A stretch of DNA of 64,000 nt, taken from NCBI GenBank assembly GCA_023376005.1, contig CM042151.1, forward strand, positions 77,027,512 through 77,091,511, read 5' to 3'. Made by a program: the position numbers and the translations under genes. The stretch is from Doryteuthis pealeii (lineage: Eukaryota; Mollusca; Cephalopoda; Myopsida; Loliginidae). Numbering within the stretch: the stretch's first letter is position 1; every line of letters begins with the position of its first letter. The notes under the pieces are model-generated. The model searched no databases and was not told where the DNA came from. It was given only the letters and a program-made list of their open reading frames with translations. Positions 10,359 through 20,790 of this stretch are shown in pieces.

Positions 10359-11357
10359 ATGCAAACACAATTGGAAGCAGAAGAATTTTCTTGTAAAATT
10401 TGTGGATCCACATTTCCAGTGAGTTCAGATTTGAAAGCACACATGCAAACACACACTGGAGAGAAACCATTTTCTTGTGAAGTCTGTGAATCCACATTTT
10501 CAGACTCTTCCATTTTAAAAAGGCACATGCGAACACACACTGGAGAGAAACCATTTTCTTGTGAAGTATGTGGAGCAGCATTTTCACAGAGTTGCAGCTT
10601 AAAAAGACACATATATACACACACTGGAGAAAAACCATTTTCTTGTGAAGTATGTGGATCAGCATTTTCAGAGAAATCCAGTTTGAAAATACACATGCGA
10701 ACACACACTGGTGAGAAACCATTTTCTTGTGAAGTCTGTGGATCAGAATTTTCTACAAATTGGGGTTTCAAATTACACATGCGAACACACACTGGTGAGA
10801 AACCATTTTCCTGTGAAGCCTGTGGATCAGAATTTTCTACGAGTTGGGGTTTCAAATTACACATGCAAACACACACTGGTGAGAAACCATTTTCTTGTGA
10901 AGTATGTGGATCAGCATTTTCACTGAGTGGCAATTTGAAAATGCACATGCGAAGACACACTGATGAGAAACCATTTTCTTGTGAAGTCTGTGGATCAGCA
11001 TATTTACAGAGATCCACTTTGAGAAGACACATGCGAACACACACAGGAGAAAAACCTTATTCATGTGAAGTCTGTGGATCTGCATTTTCACAGAGTTTCA
11101 ACTTAAAAAAACACATGAATACACACACTGGAGAAAAACCATTTTCTTGTGAAGTCTGTGGATCAGCATTTTCAGAGAGATCCAGTTTGAAAATACACAT
11201 GCGAACACACACTGGTGAGAAACCATTTTCTTGTGAAGTCTGTGGATCAGTATTTTCACAGAGTTTCCGTTTAAAATCACACATGGTAACACACACTGGT
11301 GAAACAAAACCTAAAAAAATACCTGGAATCAATACCAGGGAAGCCAAGCTGCTGTGA
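10359..11357 (+). CDS. C2H2 zinc-finger protein with 11 fingers, truncated (locus B)
   Basis: Predicted nuclear DNA-binding protein. ATG 10359 starts MQTQLEAEEFSCKIC, the same short N-terminus as locus D. Eleven complete C2H2 fingers follow at 28-residue spacing with TGEKP linkers; one linker is TDEKP (after finger 7). Two neighbouring fingers share an unusual helix, STNWGFKLH and STSWGFKLH, also present once in D. After finger 11 (MVTHTGE) the frame runs into a 200 bp insertion, adding a foreign tail TKPKKIPGINTREAKLL before TGA at 11355-11357. The lost fingers continue after the insertion in another frame. Locus A has the uninterrupted version of this junction, so the truncation is secondary. 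Whether the shortened protein is made or works is unknown. Confidence 0.75.
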   Translation: MQTQLEAEEFSCKICGSTFPVSSDLKAHMQTHTGEKPFSCEVCESTFSDSSILKRHMRTHTGEKPFSCEVCGAAFSQSCSLKRHIYTHTGEKPFSCEVCGSAFSEKSSLKIHMRTHTGEKPFSCEVCGSEFSTNWGFKLHMRTHTGEKPFSCEACGSEFSTSWGFKLHMQTHTGEKPFSCEVCGSAFSLSGNLKMHMRRHTDEKPFSCEVCGSAYLQRSTLRRHMRTHTGEKPYSCEVCGSAFSQSFNLKKHMNTHTGEKPFSCEVCGSAFSERSSLKIHMRTHTGEKPFSCEVCGSVFSQSFRLKSHMVTHTGETKPKKIPGINTREAKLL

Positions 11358-11504
11358 AGTGCAAATAGCAGCCATCAAAGGAACATGCTCCATCCTAAAA
11401 AGATCATTAGGATACAAGTACTATTTATAAAGGAATCAAGTGTTAGCCCCAGGACAGTGGCCCCTTGACTTCTAAAAAAACTAATAAGAAAATGAAACAA
11501 AAAA
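11305..11504 (+). mobile_element. Small A-rich-tailed interspersed element inserted in locus B
   Basis: About 200 bp separating GGTGAAAC and GTGAGAAAC, both versions of the TGEK linker codons, which may be a target-site duplication. The core AATCAAGTGTTAGCCCCAGG and the strand CCCCTTGACTTCTAAAAA recur at 27031-27112, 52851-53055 and twice within 52435-52680. The end AACTAATAAGAAAATG then AAACAAAAAA is A-rich. The locus C copy lacks the first part, as expected of a 5'-truncated retroposon. No tRNA-like promoter boxes were recognised. Confidence 0.7.
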
Positions 11505-11755
11505 GTGAGAAACAATTTTCCTGTGAAGTCTGTGAATCTGCATATTCAACCCTTTCCTGTTTAAGAAGACACATGCGAATACACAGTGAAGAGAAACCAT
11601 TTTTTTGTGAAGTCTGTGGATCAGCATTTTCACAGAGTTGCAGTTTGAAATCACACATGCAAACACACGCTGGTGAGAAACCATTTACTTGTGAAATATG
11701 TGGATCTGCATTTTCCAGGAGTTCCCATTTGAAATCACACATGCAAATACACTAA
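11505..11755 (+). pseudogene. Detached last three zinc fingers of locus B
   Basis: Open frame [18 protein letters not shown] and on to the stop TAA at 11753-11755 encodes three fingers that correspond to fingers 17-19 of locus A. It is cut off from the upstream array by the 200 bp insertion and a frame change. A short Met-started frame exists inside the insertion, but no independent promoter is seen. Linkers are degraded (SEEKP, AGEKP). Confidence 0.8.
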
Positions 11756-12840
11756 GAGAATTGGAAAAGCCTAGACACTGCCTCGAATGTCTTCAGTGTC
11801 TCTCCAAAGGTATTTGATAGTATATGGTATAACGATACTTCCTCTTGAAAGTAAACTCTGATCAAACATTCCTCTCATCATAGCTAAGTAATGGAATATA
11901 ATGGTGCACCCTCTTCTTGTGCAGCCTGCACAAGTAACAAAACTAAGCTGGATACCCCATCAAACTAGCCTGATACTGGTCCTAGAATCCCTTGGTTTCC
12001 CTGGCGCTAGGATGTAGGTGTCCTGCCCCAATGCAGAGATACAGTTGGTGTATTCAACTTCCCTAGCCAACAAAGCAGAGTAAAACAAATCTAAATAGTT
12101 AACAAAAACAATAAAACAAACCTAGAAAAAAAGACTCCACTAAAAATAAGACATGACTCACAAACAAGTAAATGATTAATTTTACAAAATAATTAAATAA
12201 AGTTAATAATGGTAAAATGAATTTATTAAATTTGTTTTTAAGGTTGTATTTTTAAGCTGAGAAGAAGGTGACAGAAGTTGGTGGTAACTATGTTGAGGTA
12301 AAAATAGCTGGTACCATATAAATTATTAGACCTTGTATGCCCTCTTGCAAAATTCAATACAATAACAAGATTATATATGTTTCATTGGCTTATAAAGTGT
12401 AATGGTTGATTATAAAGTGTTCTTTGATTATTTCATTTCCAGGGAAGATCTGTGTATGACTCATTATTTTTCAATAGGTTTTTCTTAGTAACTTGGACAT
12501 ATAACATTCCAAGACATCTGTTTTACTGTAAAAATGTTATTTTTGTTTCAATTAGTAATAAAGTGTAATGGTTGATTATAAAGTGTTCTTTGATTATTTC
12601 ATTTCCAATGAAGGTCTGTGTATGACTATTTATCAATAGGATTTTCTTACTTTAATATAGAAAGTTTTTACACACAAGTAGAGACAATTATCCTTCTATC
12701 AGCAACTATTTCAGGAAGGTCCATACATGATTATTCTCTCCAATGAAGATGAGTAAATATTTTGATCCTTTCTGATTTACTATTTTATTGAAAGCTGGGA
12801 GAAAAGAATAGCCAATTAAATAATTATCGAAAGGAGTAAA
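11756..12840 (+). other. 3' untranslated region and flank of locus B
   Basis: Near-identical to 3477-4560 after locus A, including the AATAAA in ACAATAAAACAA. No gene is seen. High identity suggests A and B 3' flanks duplicated recently or were homogenised by gene conversion. Confidence 0.75.
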
Positions 12841-14300
12841 AAAGAAATGTCCATAATATTTTTTTTTTTTTACATTTTATTTTCCAATCTTTGGTACTTA
12901 TAGAATATTCCCTTTAATTTTTTTTCTTTTCACAACTTCGTTTTTATATCTTTTTATTTCTACTGTAATTAGTATCAAACGCTGACCAACTCGCCAACAT
13001 TTTACGCCCCCAAAATAAATGTGTGTGGGGGTCAAAATTAAGTGACCTGAAAGAAATGAGAAAGTTTTGAAATAAAATAAATAATGTATTATAACGTTCA
13101 ACACTGATAATTTAATTAAAATCCGATAATAACCCTAATTTTTGGTAAATTATTTTCTGTAGTGGGGGCTAAATTCATTTTGTCAAAAATGGATTTTAGG
13201 TAAAGTTTGTTGAGAATTTTGTATCACATTAGAATTTAATTAAATCATTGATAGAAATGTTAACAATATTTCAAACCATTCAAAATACTTATGCATGTAG
13301 AAATCCTTTGAAATCAACTTTGTATTTTTATCTTTTAAAACAACGTCAGATTTTTATCTGACATTGTTTTAAAAGATAAATATTCAAAATATGTTAAAAG
13401 TTTTAATAGGCAAAAATCGCAAAGGGGGATAATATTTTTTTAAAGATTGTTTTTAAGTTTTTAAACTATCACTCAAAATCAGGAAATTGTTTGATTTTAA
13501 TGAAATTTTTACCAAATTATTCATTAATGACTTAATTATATAATGACTAGCTTATTTTATTTTTTGAAAATTAATCTTTTTATATAAATTCAGAATATAT
13601 AAAGATCAAATATTCAAAATGTGTTAAAAGGTTTAATGTCTATTGGGGATACCAAAAATGAGGCTAAACTGCGTTTTAGACAAAATGACTTTAGCCCCCC
13701 CCCCCGAAAATAATTGACTAAAAATCAGGGAATTATCGGATTTTAATGGAATTTTCAGTGTTTATTTATCAATGAATGATCTTTATGATGCATTATTTAT
13801 TTTATTTCAAACTTGGTCAATTTTTTCAGGTCACTTAATTTTAAACCCCCCCCCCCCTTATGTTGGGGGCGTAACATTTTTTTGAGTTGGTCTTTAAGTT
13901 TTCTAATTACAATATAAATAAAGTGTCTTTTAGACCGAAGTCATGAATAGAAAAAAAATTACAGTGTCTTTTCTATGAGAAAATAAGTACCGAAAATCGA
14001 AAGTTAAAATGTAAAAAAAATAATAAATAATTAATTTTTTGGAGAATTCTTTTTTACTCATTATGATAATTATTTTCACATTTTAAATGAATTTTATGTA
14101 TTCATTTTTCATAGCAAAAATACTAAATTAAAGTTTTGAAATAAAATAACTGTTGCATTATAAAATTCATTAATTGATAAATCAATACTGAAAATTTCAT
14201 TAAAATCGGATAATTACCTGATTTTTGGTAATTTTTTTCCCATCATTATAATAATCAATCCTTTGCAACCAACTTTGTATTTTTGTCTTTTAATTAACAA
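12840..14300. repeat. Large fold-back repeat in the locus B 3' flank
   Basis: About 350 bp at 12860-13210 recur as an inverted, diverged copy at 13640-14030. One side has ACGCCCCCAAAATAAA and AAGTGACCTGAAAG; the other has TTCAGGTCACTTAATTTTA and TGTTGGGGGCGTAAC. The spacer includes the 13336-13380 hairpin. C-runs at about 13696 and 13846 match G-rich stretches in the first arm. There is no ORF, so it is probably a non-autonomous fold-back element. Confidence 0.65.
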
Positions 14301-14329
14301 ACCGTCATGTATATATATATACACCAACC

Positions 14330-14406
14330 ACAAGTCAATTTCTTAAGTGAAGCTTAATAGGTTTAAATTCAGAGTATTCATTCTTCTAGACTGGATATGC
14401 ACAGGA
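14330..14406 (-). repeat. SINE-like repeat tail fragment
   Basis: The segment from GTGAAGCTTAATAGG to CTGGATATGCAC matches 5635-5690 and 35866-35917, but the rest of that repeat is missing here. Instead it turns back on itself in the hairpin at 14371-14447. Confidence 0.7.
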
Positions 14407-14447
14407 CTCCCTCCTGTGCATATCCAGTCTAGAAGAATGAATACTCT
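14371..14447. repeat. Perfect hairpin with 36 bp arms
   Basis: Arms 14371-14406 and 14412-14447 are exact inverted copies around the loop CTCCC. The left arm is the SINE-like repeat tail; the right arm is its inverted copy and its last base is the first T of the LTR at 14447. Confidence 0.95.
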
Positions 14448-14879
14448 GCTGTGAGAGAAATCATGCACATAGTGGTTCAAAGCATATACATCAGAATACA
14501 TTGTTAGCATGCATGTAAATCCCTAGACTGTGAAATTGACCCAGATGTGGGATGTTAGTGTCATTATTTAAGGCCTGCCTTAACACATGGCATAATTGCA
14601 TTGATGAGGGCAGTGATGTATGATAGGAGTGAAGCAAGTGATTGGGAGAGAGTTGAAATTCAGGGAACTACTGTCTTTTGGGGAATGAACAACGAACGCC
14701 AGAGGAATGCGGTTATTGTGAGAGCAGTTTGCTGAATGAAAGGGATTACTATTGTTAATTGAATAGACTCTAGTTTAGAAATTTATTATAGTTCAGCAGT
14801 ATATCAATCTAATAAAATGAATGCAAATTGAATATCCAGTGTCATAAAGACAATCACTAACTTATGGACCTATTCGGCA
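14447..14879 (+). repeat. Solo LTR (copy 2) with internal deletion
   Basis: Begins TGCTGTGAGAG and ends TTCGGCA like 8434-8953, but lacks about 85 bp (between CATATAC and ATCAGAATAC). No integrase precedes it. The following 14880-15134 matches 8954-9200, so it carries the ZNF upstream flank with it. Confidence 0.75.
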
Positions 14880-15332
14880 CCTTATTTTGATTGTAAATTA
14901 AGCACCTAATTTCACTAGCTTTCACATTTTAATGTTTCTTGAGACATTTTCTAAACAGCCGTATTAAACTACTCCAGAAACAATAAATTAAATTGTTCTC
15001 TTAACAAAATCCATCAAAAACTTGAATAAACAATTTCATTTATTTTAATAAAATTGGTTCTTTTTTAAGCAAAAGTTATTACAACTATTATTAATTAATT
15101 AATCTCTCTCATTTTATTGACCTAATTCAAAACAATCAAATTTATTTCAATATAAAGTTATTGCTCCCAGCTAGGGTGCCTATTGGATACCTGGTCCTAA
15201 TTATTATTATTAATTAATCTCTCTCATTTTATTGACCTAATTCAAAACTGTTTCCTTTTCATTTCATTGATCATTTTTCATACCTAGAATATAACAGAAC
15301 TGGCATCCCACAAACACTTTAATAAACAATCA
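14880..15332 (+). other. Orphan fragment of ZNF upstream flank
   Basis: Matches 8954-9300, including a second internal copy of ATTAATCTCTCTCATTTTATTGACC. It leads to no ZNF exon. No gene is seen. Confidence 0.6.
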
Positions 15333-15425
15333 AATTTATAGGAGTATATTAATCTAATAAAAATAATGCAAATTGAATATCCAGTGTCATAAAGACAATC
15401 ACTAACTTATGGACCTATTCGGCAC
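15333..15425 (+). repeat. LTR 3'-end fragment
   Basis: GGAGTATATTAATCTAATA to TTCGGCA repeats the last 90 bp of the LTR at 14447-14879, again followed by the same flank to about 15515. This is a local duplication. Confidence 0.7.
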
Positions 15426-15690
15426 CTTATTTTGATTGTAAATTAAGCACCTAATTTCCCTAGCATTCACATTTTAATGTTTCTTAAGACATTTTCTAAA
15501 CAGCTATTTTAAACAGATAAAAAAATGAGAAATCTGTTGATTTTACTTATTCGAAATCAACAAAAAAAAAAATCACTCCCTTCCATTATTCAATATCAAA
15601 TGTGCAAATTTCAGAGGTTAATCGAAGGGTTTATTACATATCTCAAAAACTTCCACCTCTGGTGATATGACATATTATACGAATCCGATG
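15426..15690. other. Flank fragment, then unassigned sequence
   Basis: The first 90 bp continue the duplicated ZNF upstream flank (TTTTGATTGTAAATTAAGCAC). The rest, up to the LINE fragment, shows no supported feature. Confidence 0.45.
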
Positions 15691-16140
15691 GCAGAATAAC
15701 ACAGATGTGCTGGATTGCACCATCATATTCTTCATCTTCTACGAGAGTTGTCTTCATTGGTTTGGGTATGTCAAGTGGATGTAAAATAGCCACATCCCAA
15801 AAGATCTTTTGTATGGTGAATTAGTAAAAAGGCTCCTGATTGGTAGGTAGACCATGCCTATGCTTTAAAGATGTCTGCTGGTAAAACATGGGAATATCTT
15901 ACATTGACACAAACACGTGGGATGTAGTTGCCAATAATTGAGTGGCTTGGTGTCTTAATGATAAGTGTGGCATAAAGAGGATTTAGGTGGAGAGAAGAGT
16001 AGCCTCAACAGCAAAGATAACCAGAAAGAGGGAGAAAAAAACTGCAGCCCCAGAAAGTATCACAGTTTGTGTTCAGTCAGTGCACCAAAAACTGTCACTT
16101 AGGGATAGGCCTGCACAGCCACTTGTGCAAATGCAGATAT
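15690..16140 (+). pseudogene. LINE C-terminal fragment, decayed
   Basis: Plus-strand pieces WFGYVKWM, HIPKDLLYGELVK, YIDTNTWDVVANN, KCGIKRI and VERRVASTAKITRKREKK follow the order of the C-terminal domain seen in the other LINE fragments here (compare 42394-42765). Stops interrupt it. The final C-x2-C zinc knuckle region (QSVHQKLSLRD in this frame) is frameshifted. The 5' part of the element is missing, as usual for truncated LINEs. Confidence 0.7.
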
Positions 16141-16882
16141 TTTTTATTTATTTATTTATTTATTTTGGACACTACGCCATCGTCCATAGTGGATGGAATG
16201 GTGCCAACAACAACACTAGTGCTAGACCAAGGAAATATTTTTAACATCTGAGTTGGGGCACCACACCTACCATCAGCTCCTCACTTGATCAGAAGAGTAG
16301 CCTCAACAACAAAGATAACCAGAAAGAGGGAGAAAAAACTGCAGCCCCAGAAAGTATCACAGTTTGTGTTCAGTCAGTGCACCAAAAACTGTCACTTAGG
16401 GATAGGCCTGCACAGCCACTTGTGCAAATGCAGATATTTTTTATTTATTTATTTATTTATTTTGGACACTACGCCATCGTCCATAGTGGATGGAATGGTG
16501 CCAACAACAACACTAGTGCTAGACCAAGGAAATATTTTTAACATCTGAGTTGGGGCACCACACCTACCATCAGCTCCTCACTTGATCAGAAGAGTAGCCT
16601 CAACAACAAAGATAACCAGAAAGAGGGAGAAAAAAACTGCAGCCCCAGAAAGTATCACAGTTTGTGTTCAGTCAGTGCACCAAATACTGTCACTTAGGGA
16701 TAGGCCTGCACAGCCACTTGTGCAAATACAGATATTTTTTATTTATTTATTTTTTTTTTGGAAACTACGCCATCGTCCATAGTGGATGGAATGGTGCCAC
16801 AACAACACTAGTGCTAGACCAAGGAAATATTTTTAACATCTGAGTTGGAGCACCACACCTACCATCAGCTCCTCACTTGATC
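15993..16882 (+). repeat. Three tandem copies of a ~297 bp LINE 3' end
   Basis: AGAAGAGTAGCCTCAACA begins units at 15993, 16291 and 16588 (periods 298 and 297), with the third ending near 16882. Each unit holds the LINE C-terminal coding tail, a (TTTA)n run and GGACACTACGCCATCGTCC, then ends CTCCTCACTTGATC. The units are almost identical, so the amplification is recent or homogenised. Confidence 0.92.
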
Positions 16883-16926
16883 AGACAGATCCATGTGCTA
16901 CTCATATGCTGAGTTGCCGAGGGCCG
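16883..16926 (-). repeat. tRNA-SINE body fragment
   Basis: GTGCTACTCATATGCTGAGTTG followed by GAGGGCCG resembles 45473-45503 of the tRNA-derived SINE on the minus strand (GTGCTACTCATATGCGGTG). The tRNA head is not present here. Confidence 0.45.
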
Positions 16927-17281
16927 TTTTCGTACTTGGAACCTTGAGGATGAAAGGTTGGAAATAGGTAGAACATTGGTCGGGTCGTTGATTTCTCAGA
17001 AGGTTGATTTCTGGAAGGTGTCGGTTGCGTCAAATGATCGGTTGTGGAGACGATCGGGAATGTGTGTGATGGGCACTGTGGGTCGAAGGTCGATACTGGT
17101 CATGGCTGAACGTGGTGGATCTTCTGGAGGCTGGAGATATGTTGATGAACCAATGTGAGGTAATGCTGGTAGACGTAGATAGTAGCTGGTCACTGAAGGA
17201 AGAGTCGAATGAGAGGTTGGTTCGGTGGTAGTCAGGGTCGTTGGTAGCGAGTTGCGAGAAGTAGAAACCACGCGGGGCCGA

Positions 17282-17590
17282 GTCGAGGTAAGTCTGGTCA
17301 TCGGTCAGCTGGAGCGTGTGCAGTTTGCCAGTATGTGGGGGATACTGCAGGATGCGTCGGCAACGAGGGGCGAGAAGCAGGATACCAAGGCATAGTCGAG
17401 CCGAGTCGGGTCGGTCGGTAAGCTGTGACGTGTGCAGTTTGCCAGTACGTTGGGATACTGCAGGAATCGTCGGCAGCGAGGGTCGAGAGGCATAGCCAAG
17501 CCATGGCAACAGACTGGTCGACGGTCGGTCGGAACGTGTATGGTTTGCCGGTATGTTTTGATACCGTAGGAACGTGTGTGCGCGGTTCAC
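17282..17590 (+). repeat. Degenerate ~115 bp minisatellite, about three units
   Basis: GTGTGCAGTTTGCCAGTATG, GTGTGCAGTTTGCCAGTACG and GTGTATGGTTTGCCGGTATG recur about 113-118 bp apart. Each is followed by GATACTGCAGGA-like sequence and a CGTCGGC(A)AGCGAGG segment. Units are diverged and GC-rich. Confidence 0.7.
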
Positions 17591-17880
17591 CAGCGAATCG
17601 GTGATACTGTGTGCGGTCGGCGATGGGACGGACGGGGAGCGTTGACCGAGATGGAGCCGAAACGAGAGGGCTGAAACCGAGGTAGCTACGAGCGGGTACC
17701 GATAGACCTAGACAGGGCCTAGGTGCAGGATCGAACCGGAGCCGAAGGTGGCCAGAGAGAGGCCAGAGGAGAAGAGAAGCGAAAAAAGACCGTTGTAGAA
17801 GAAGAGGCTGGCGTAGGAGGTGGTCGAGTGGAGTCGCATTGGAAGGGCAGGATAGGTCGGGTCGTCAGGACTGGAAACAC

Positions 17881-18384
17881 TGTCTCATACCCCACCTGTA
17901 TGGACTGGGCACAAGGCTCCGTTTTAACGTGGGCCCACCCACAAGCCGAAGCTAATGGGTGGGAGAGAACAAAATTGTGTTGATCCCATCGGCATTCCTC
18001 CTCAAGGGGGCACCTCAGGCACTGAGCAATAAACCCAGCCCTGTCCCCAAAGGGGCAGGTATTGCCTGGAGGGATGGCCCTCTGGAATTGACGCTATTAA
18101 TTTAACACCTCACCGGTCCAGTGGCCGAAGCACACTGGACCCCGTAGGTTTTATTTGTCTCATACCCCATCTGTATGGACTGGGCACAAGGCTCCGTTTT
18201 AACGTTGGCCCACCCACAAGCCGAAGCTAATGGGTGGGAGAGAACAAAAATTGCGTCGATCCCTTCTGTATTCCCCCACAAGGGGGGCGCCTCAGGCGCT
18301 GGGCAATAAACCCAGGTATTGCCTGGAGGGATGGCCCTCTGGGATCAACGCTATTAATTTAACACCTCACCGGTCCAGTGGCCG
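17881..18384 (+). repeat. Tandem duplication, 275 bp period
   Basis: TGTCTCATACCCCACCTGTA at 17881 and TGTCTCATACCCCATCTGTA at 18156 begin two similar units. Both run through GGCTCCGTTTTAACG, the short inverted pair CCACCCACAAGC/GCTAATGGGTGGG, and end CACCTCACCGGTCCAGTGGCCG. The second unit has a short internal deletion. Function unknown. Confidence 0.85.
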
Positions 18385-19250
18385 TTATTTGAGGTGAGCA
18401 CACTCGTGCACTCAATCCAGAATTTTTATTTATCTTGAAGTGAAATACAATGAATGTGTACACGACTCGGCATATAGCCGGAAGTTTTTGGGTTGGGAGG
18501 AAGGGTGTCGAAACTGGTCATACTACTACATGGATCTATCTAGCTAAGTTCACTCGCTGACCGATCCATTCAAAGATAAAATCTTGCATTCTTCTCTTAC
18601 ACAGCCTACATTCACCAAAATACCTCTTTCGCTCTATGACATAACCTACTTAGAATCGTTCCCATTTTCATTTGGATTTCATTGGATGATTCGCGTGGGG
18701 TGGAGGAGTTGGGGTAAAATTGAAAAACAAAAAGTCCAAGGAACTGAAAAACCTGTAAACAAATTAAAATTTTGTGGGCCATATTGGTTGCCCCTTTCCC
18801 TCAGCTAGTGTATAGGTCTGTCAACTGTCTTCCGATCTTTAGTTCGAAAGCGGTCAGTGCCTCTAATACGGGAGGCGTTTGCAGGCAGAATTAATTCCAC
18901 ACTAGCGGTTGAAGCAGGATTTTCGCAGAGGAGAAGGCCAGGACTATTTTAAACCTCTTGCTGAAGTTGTTATAGCCTGGTGCAAGTCGTAATGCGCCGA
19001 AAACGCACATTTGTGAAGGAATGTGGGTATTTCGGCCCATTTTGCGAACGGAAATGGAAGGCGAAAGTCTTTGGGGTGAACTTGACCTTGTTTCGAAAAT
19101 GGCCTGGGTGCTGGAAAATCGGCCGTTTGCCTGACCCAGTTTATCTGGGAGTCTGAGAGGAAAGGGGCGGATAGCGAAGTGAGTATTTTGGAGCGTTAGT
19201 AGTGAACAGGACAAAACATGTTTCAGTCCTAAACCACAAATAAAGGGCAA

Positions 19251-19880
19251 AATGATGTTATAAAGAATACAATGAAGTGTAAGAAGATAAATACACTTAC
19301 TGGTTTTCCTTTGATTCTACAAATGTTTATCATTGATTTTAATTAGAGTACTATATAGCTGTTTTTCTTCATCTAGTAATATGAATTCTATAAATAAAAC
19401 TTAATATCAAGTTTAATAGTTGTAGACAACTATTAAAAAGTACACACACACACAATATATCAGGGTAGGTCGATTTTCACTTTTAAAAAAATATCAAATA
19501 ACATGAGGTACTAAAAGTTGTGTACTGATATGAAAAGTTAGATCTGTAAATATATTCATATATATTATAACTATATATTAAGCAATTGTAAACTATTATT
19601 TGTTTTTCCATTTTTTAAAATTCATAACAAACAAAATCAGCAGTTATGCTTCCTTTTTTCCTTTTTTAAATCTAATCATTGTTACCGGTTCATTAATTAG
19701 GTAAAACAGCATTAAAAAAAAAAAAAAAGATCTTAAGGTTCACTTAAATCTATTCGAGGGAAATATTGTAAAACAGCATTTTGGAGGCGTCATTGATAGG
19801 AATATTTGAAGTGAGCACACTTTGATAGGGAGGGGTATATTTTCAATTGTAATTTTAGTTCATTTCATTTTATTTTGATA
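19251..19880. other. No gene seen
   Basis: AT-rich, with an A15 run near 19710 and a short CA repeat near 19443. No ORF of note. Confidence 0.5.
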
Positions 19881-20790
19881 AAATAAAATGACAACATTCC
19901 CTGCTTTTTTAATTATGTAAGTTTGTAAAATGTTTATTCTTTTATTCTATTTCATTTAGCTTATATAGTAATCACTTTTTATTTTTTCATAATTTTTTTA
20001 AATTCTAATTTTCGTGAATATAGCAACTGTATAGAAATGTATTTCGTTTATTTCGTCTAAGAAGGATGAATATATGTTCCAAAATAAATGACAAAAAAGA
20101 TCGGAATTATGTCCCTTGTTTTATCGCTCTTAAGACAACCGTTTTGTATTTATTGTAAGAGAACGACACTTTTTCATTTAACCAAAAAAGATTAGTTCGA
20201 TTTAAAATATGAGATTTTTTTCTCCATCTTCTTTAACGTTGTATTGCCACAAAGAAAAGAAATCAGACAAAAGAAAAGGGAAAAAAGTAAGTATAACGTT
20301 CATGGTATTATCTTTCAGAAAGATTTTTTGGTAAAGAAAGATTCTTTCTTTACCAAAAAACAAAAATACAAAAAAGAACAAAACGTAATTTGCTGGAAAT
20401 TTTTCTTTTCTATTGAAGAAGTAATTTTTGACAATACTTTATGGATATAAAAATATCTGTAATCTTTTGAAAACTGATTCAATATAAAAATCTAATTCAT
20501 TTCAACATTTAGTTGGTATACTATTTTCGCTGCTATCCGTGTTAAAAACAAAGCCACCCATCGAAATTTTAGCCGATTAAATTTCTGTCAAATCTTTTAA
20601 AAACTTATTTTCACCATGAAAAATATTTCCCTCGAATAGATTTAAATTAACCTTAAGATCATTTTTTTTTAATTGTAAGATTATTGTACGGTAATTTTGA
20701 AAGATTAAAAAAAAAAACAGTCAGATTTATATTCTTCGTCGAGATCTTTGTATCACATCGGAATTTAATTAAATGATTCATAGAAATGTT
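19880..20790 (+). repeat. Dispersed repeat family, copy 1 (see 33570 and 58490)
   Basis: The stretch from TTTGTAAAATGTTTATTC through GTCCCTTGTTTTATCGCTCTTAAGA to TTTGTATCACATCGGAATTT is shared with 33570-34480 (same strand) and 58490-59510 (opposite strand). No ORF is conserved between copies, so it is non-coding. A perfect hairpin lies within it at 20324-20360. Confidence 0.7.
20324..20360. repeat. Perfect 17 bp hairpin
   Basis: TTTTTTGGTAAAGAAAG, loop ATT, then the exact complement CTTTCTTTACCAAAAAA. The matching place in the 33570 copy lacks the left arm, so the hairpin arose in this copy. Confidence 0.9.

Larger units (their letters stand above)
16926..19250. other. Unexplained GC-richer block
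   Basis: Clearly richer in G and C and in CpG than the rest of the window. Several overlapping ORFs of 60-186 codons exist on both strands, none with a recognisable domain, and the base bias alone would lengthen ORFs. It contains a degenerate minisatellite (17282-17590) and a tandem duplication (17881-18384). On the minus strand AAGATAAATAAAAATTC (about 18425) is a possible poly(A) signal. It could be a decayed LTR or LINE 5' region, or a CpG-rich regulatory block. No call is made. Confidence 0.35.

Noticed and set aside
11305..11504. Intron in locus B or retained exon
   Set aside because: No pyrimidine tract and AG acceptor in sense orientation at the right boundary. The same sequence appears at other finger positions in C and E, and locus A has the uninterrupted junction, so an insertion fits better.
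15993..16882. CRISPR array or satellite of unknown origin
   Set aside because: The units are 297 bp, lack spacers and are plainly LINE 3' ends.
17030..17590. 186-codon minus ORF and its neighbours in the GC-richer block
   Set aside because: No domain, heavy Ser/Thr/Pro/Arg bias expected from the base composition, overlapping ORFs in several frames, and it spans a minisatellite.
18891..19250. 119-codon minus ORF
   Set aside because: No recognisable motif and no second copy. Not enough to call a gene.
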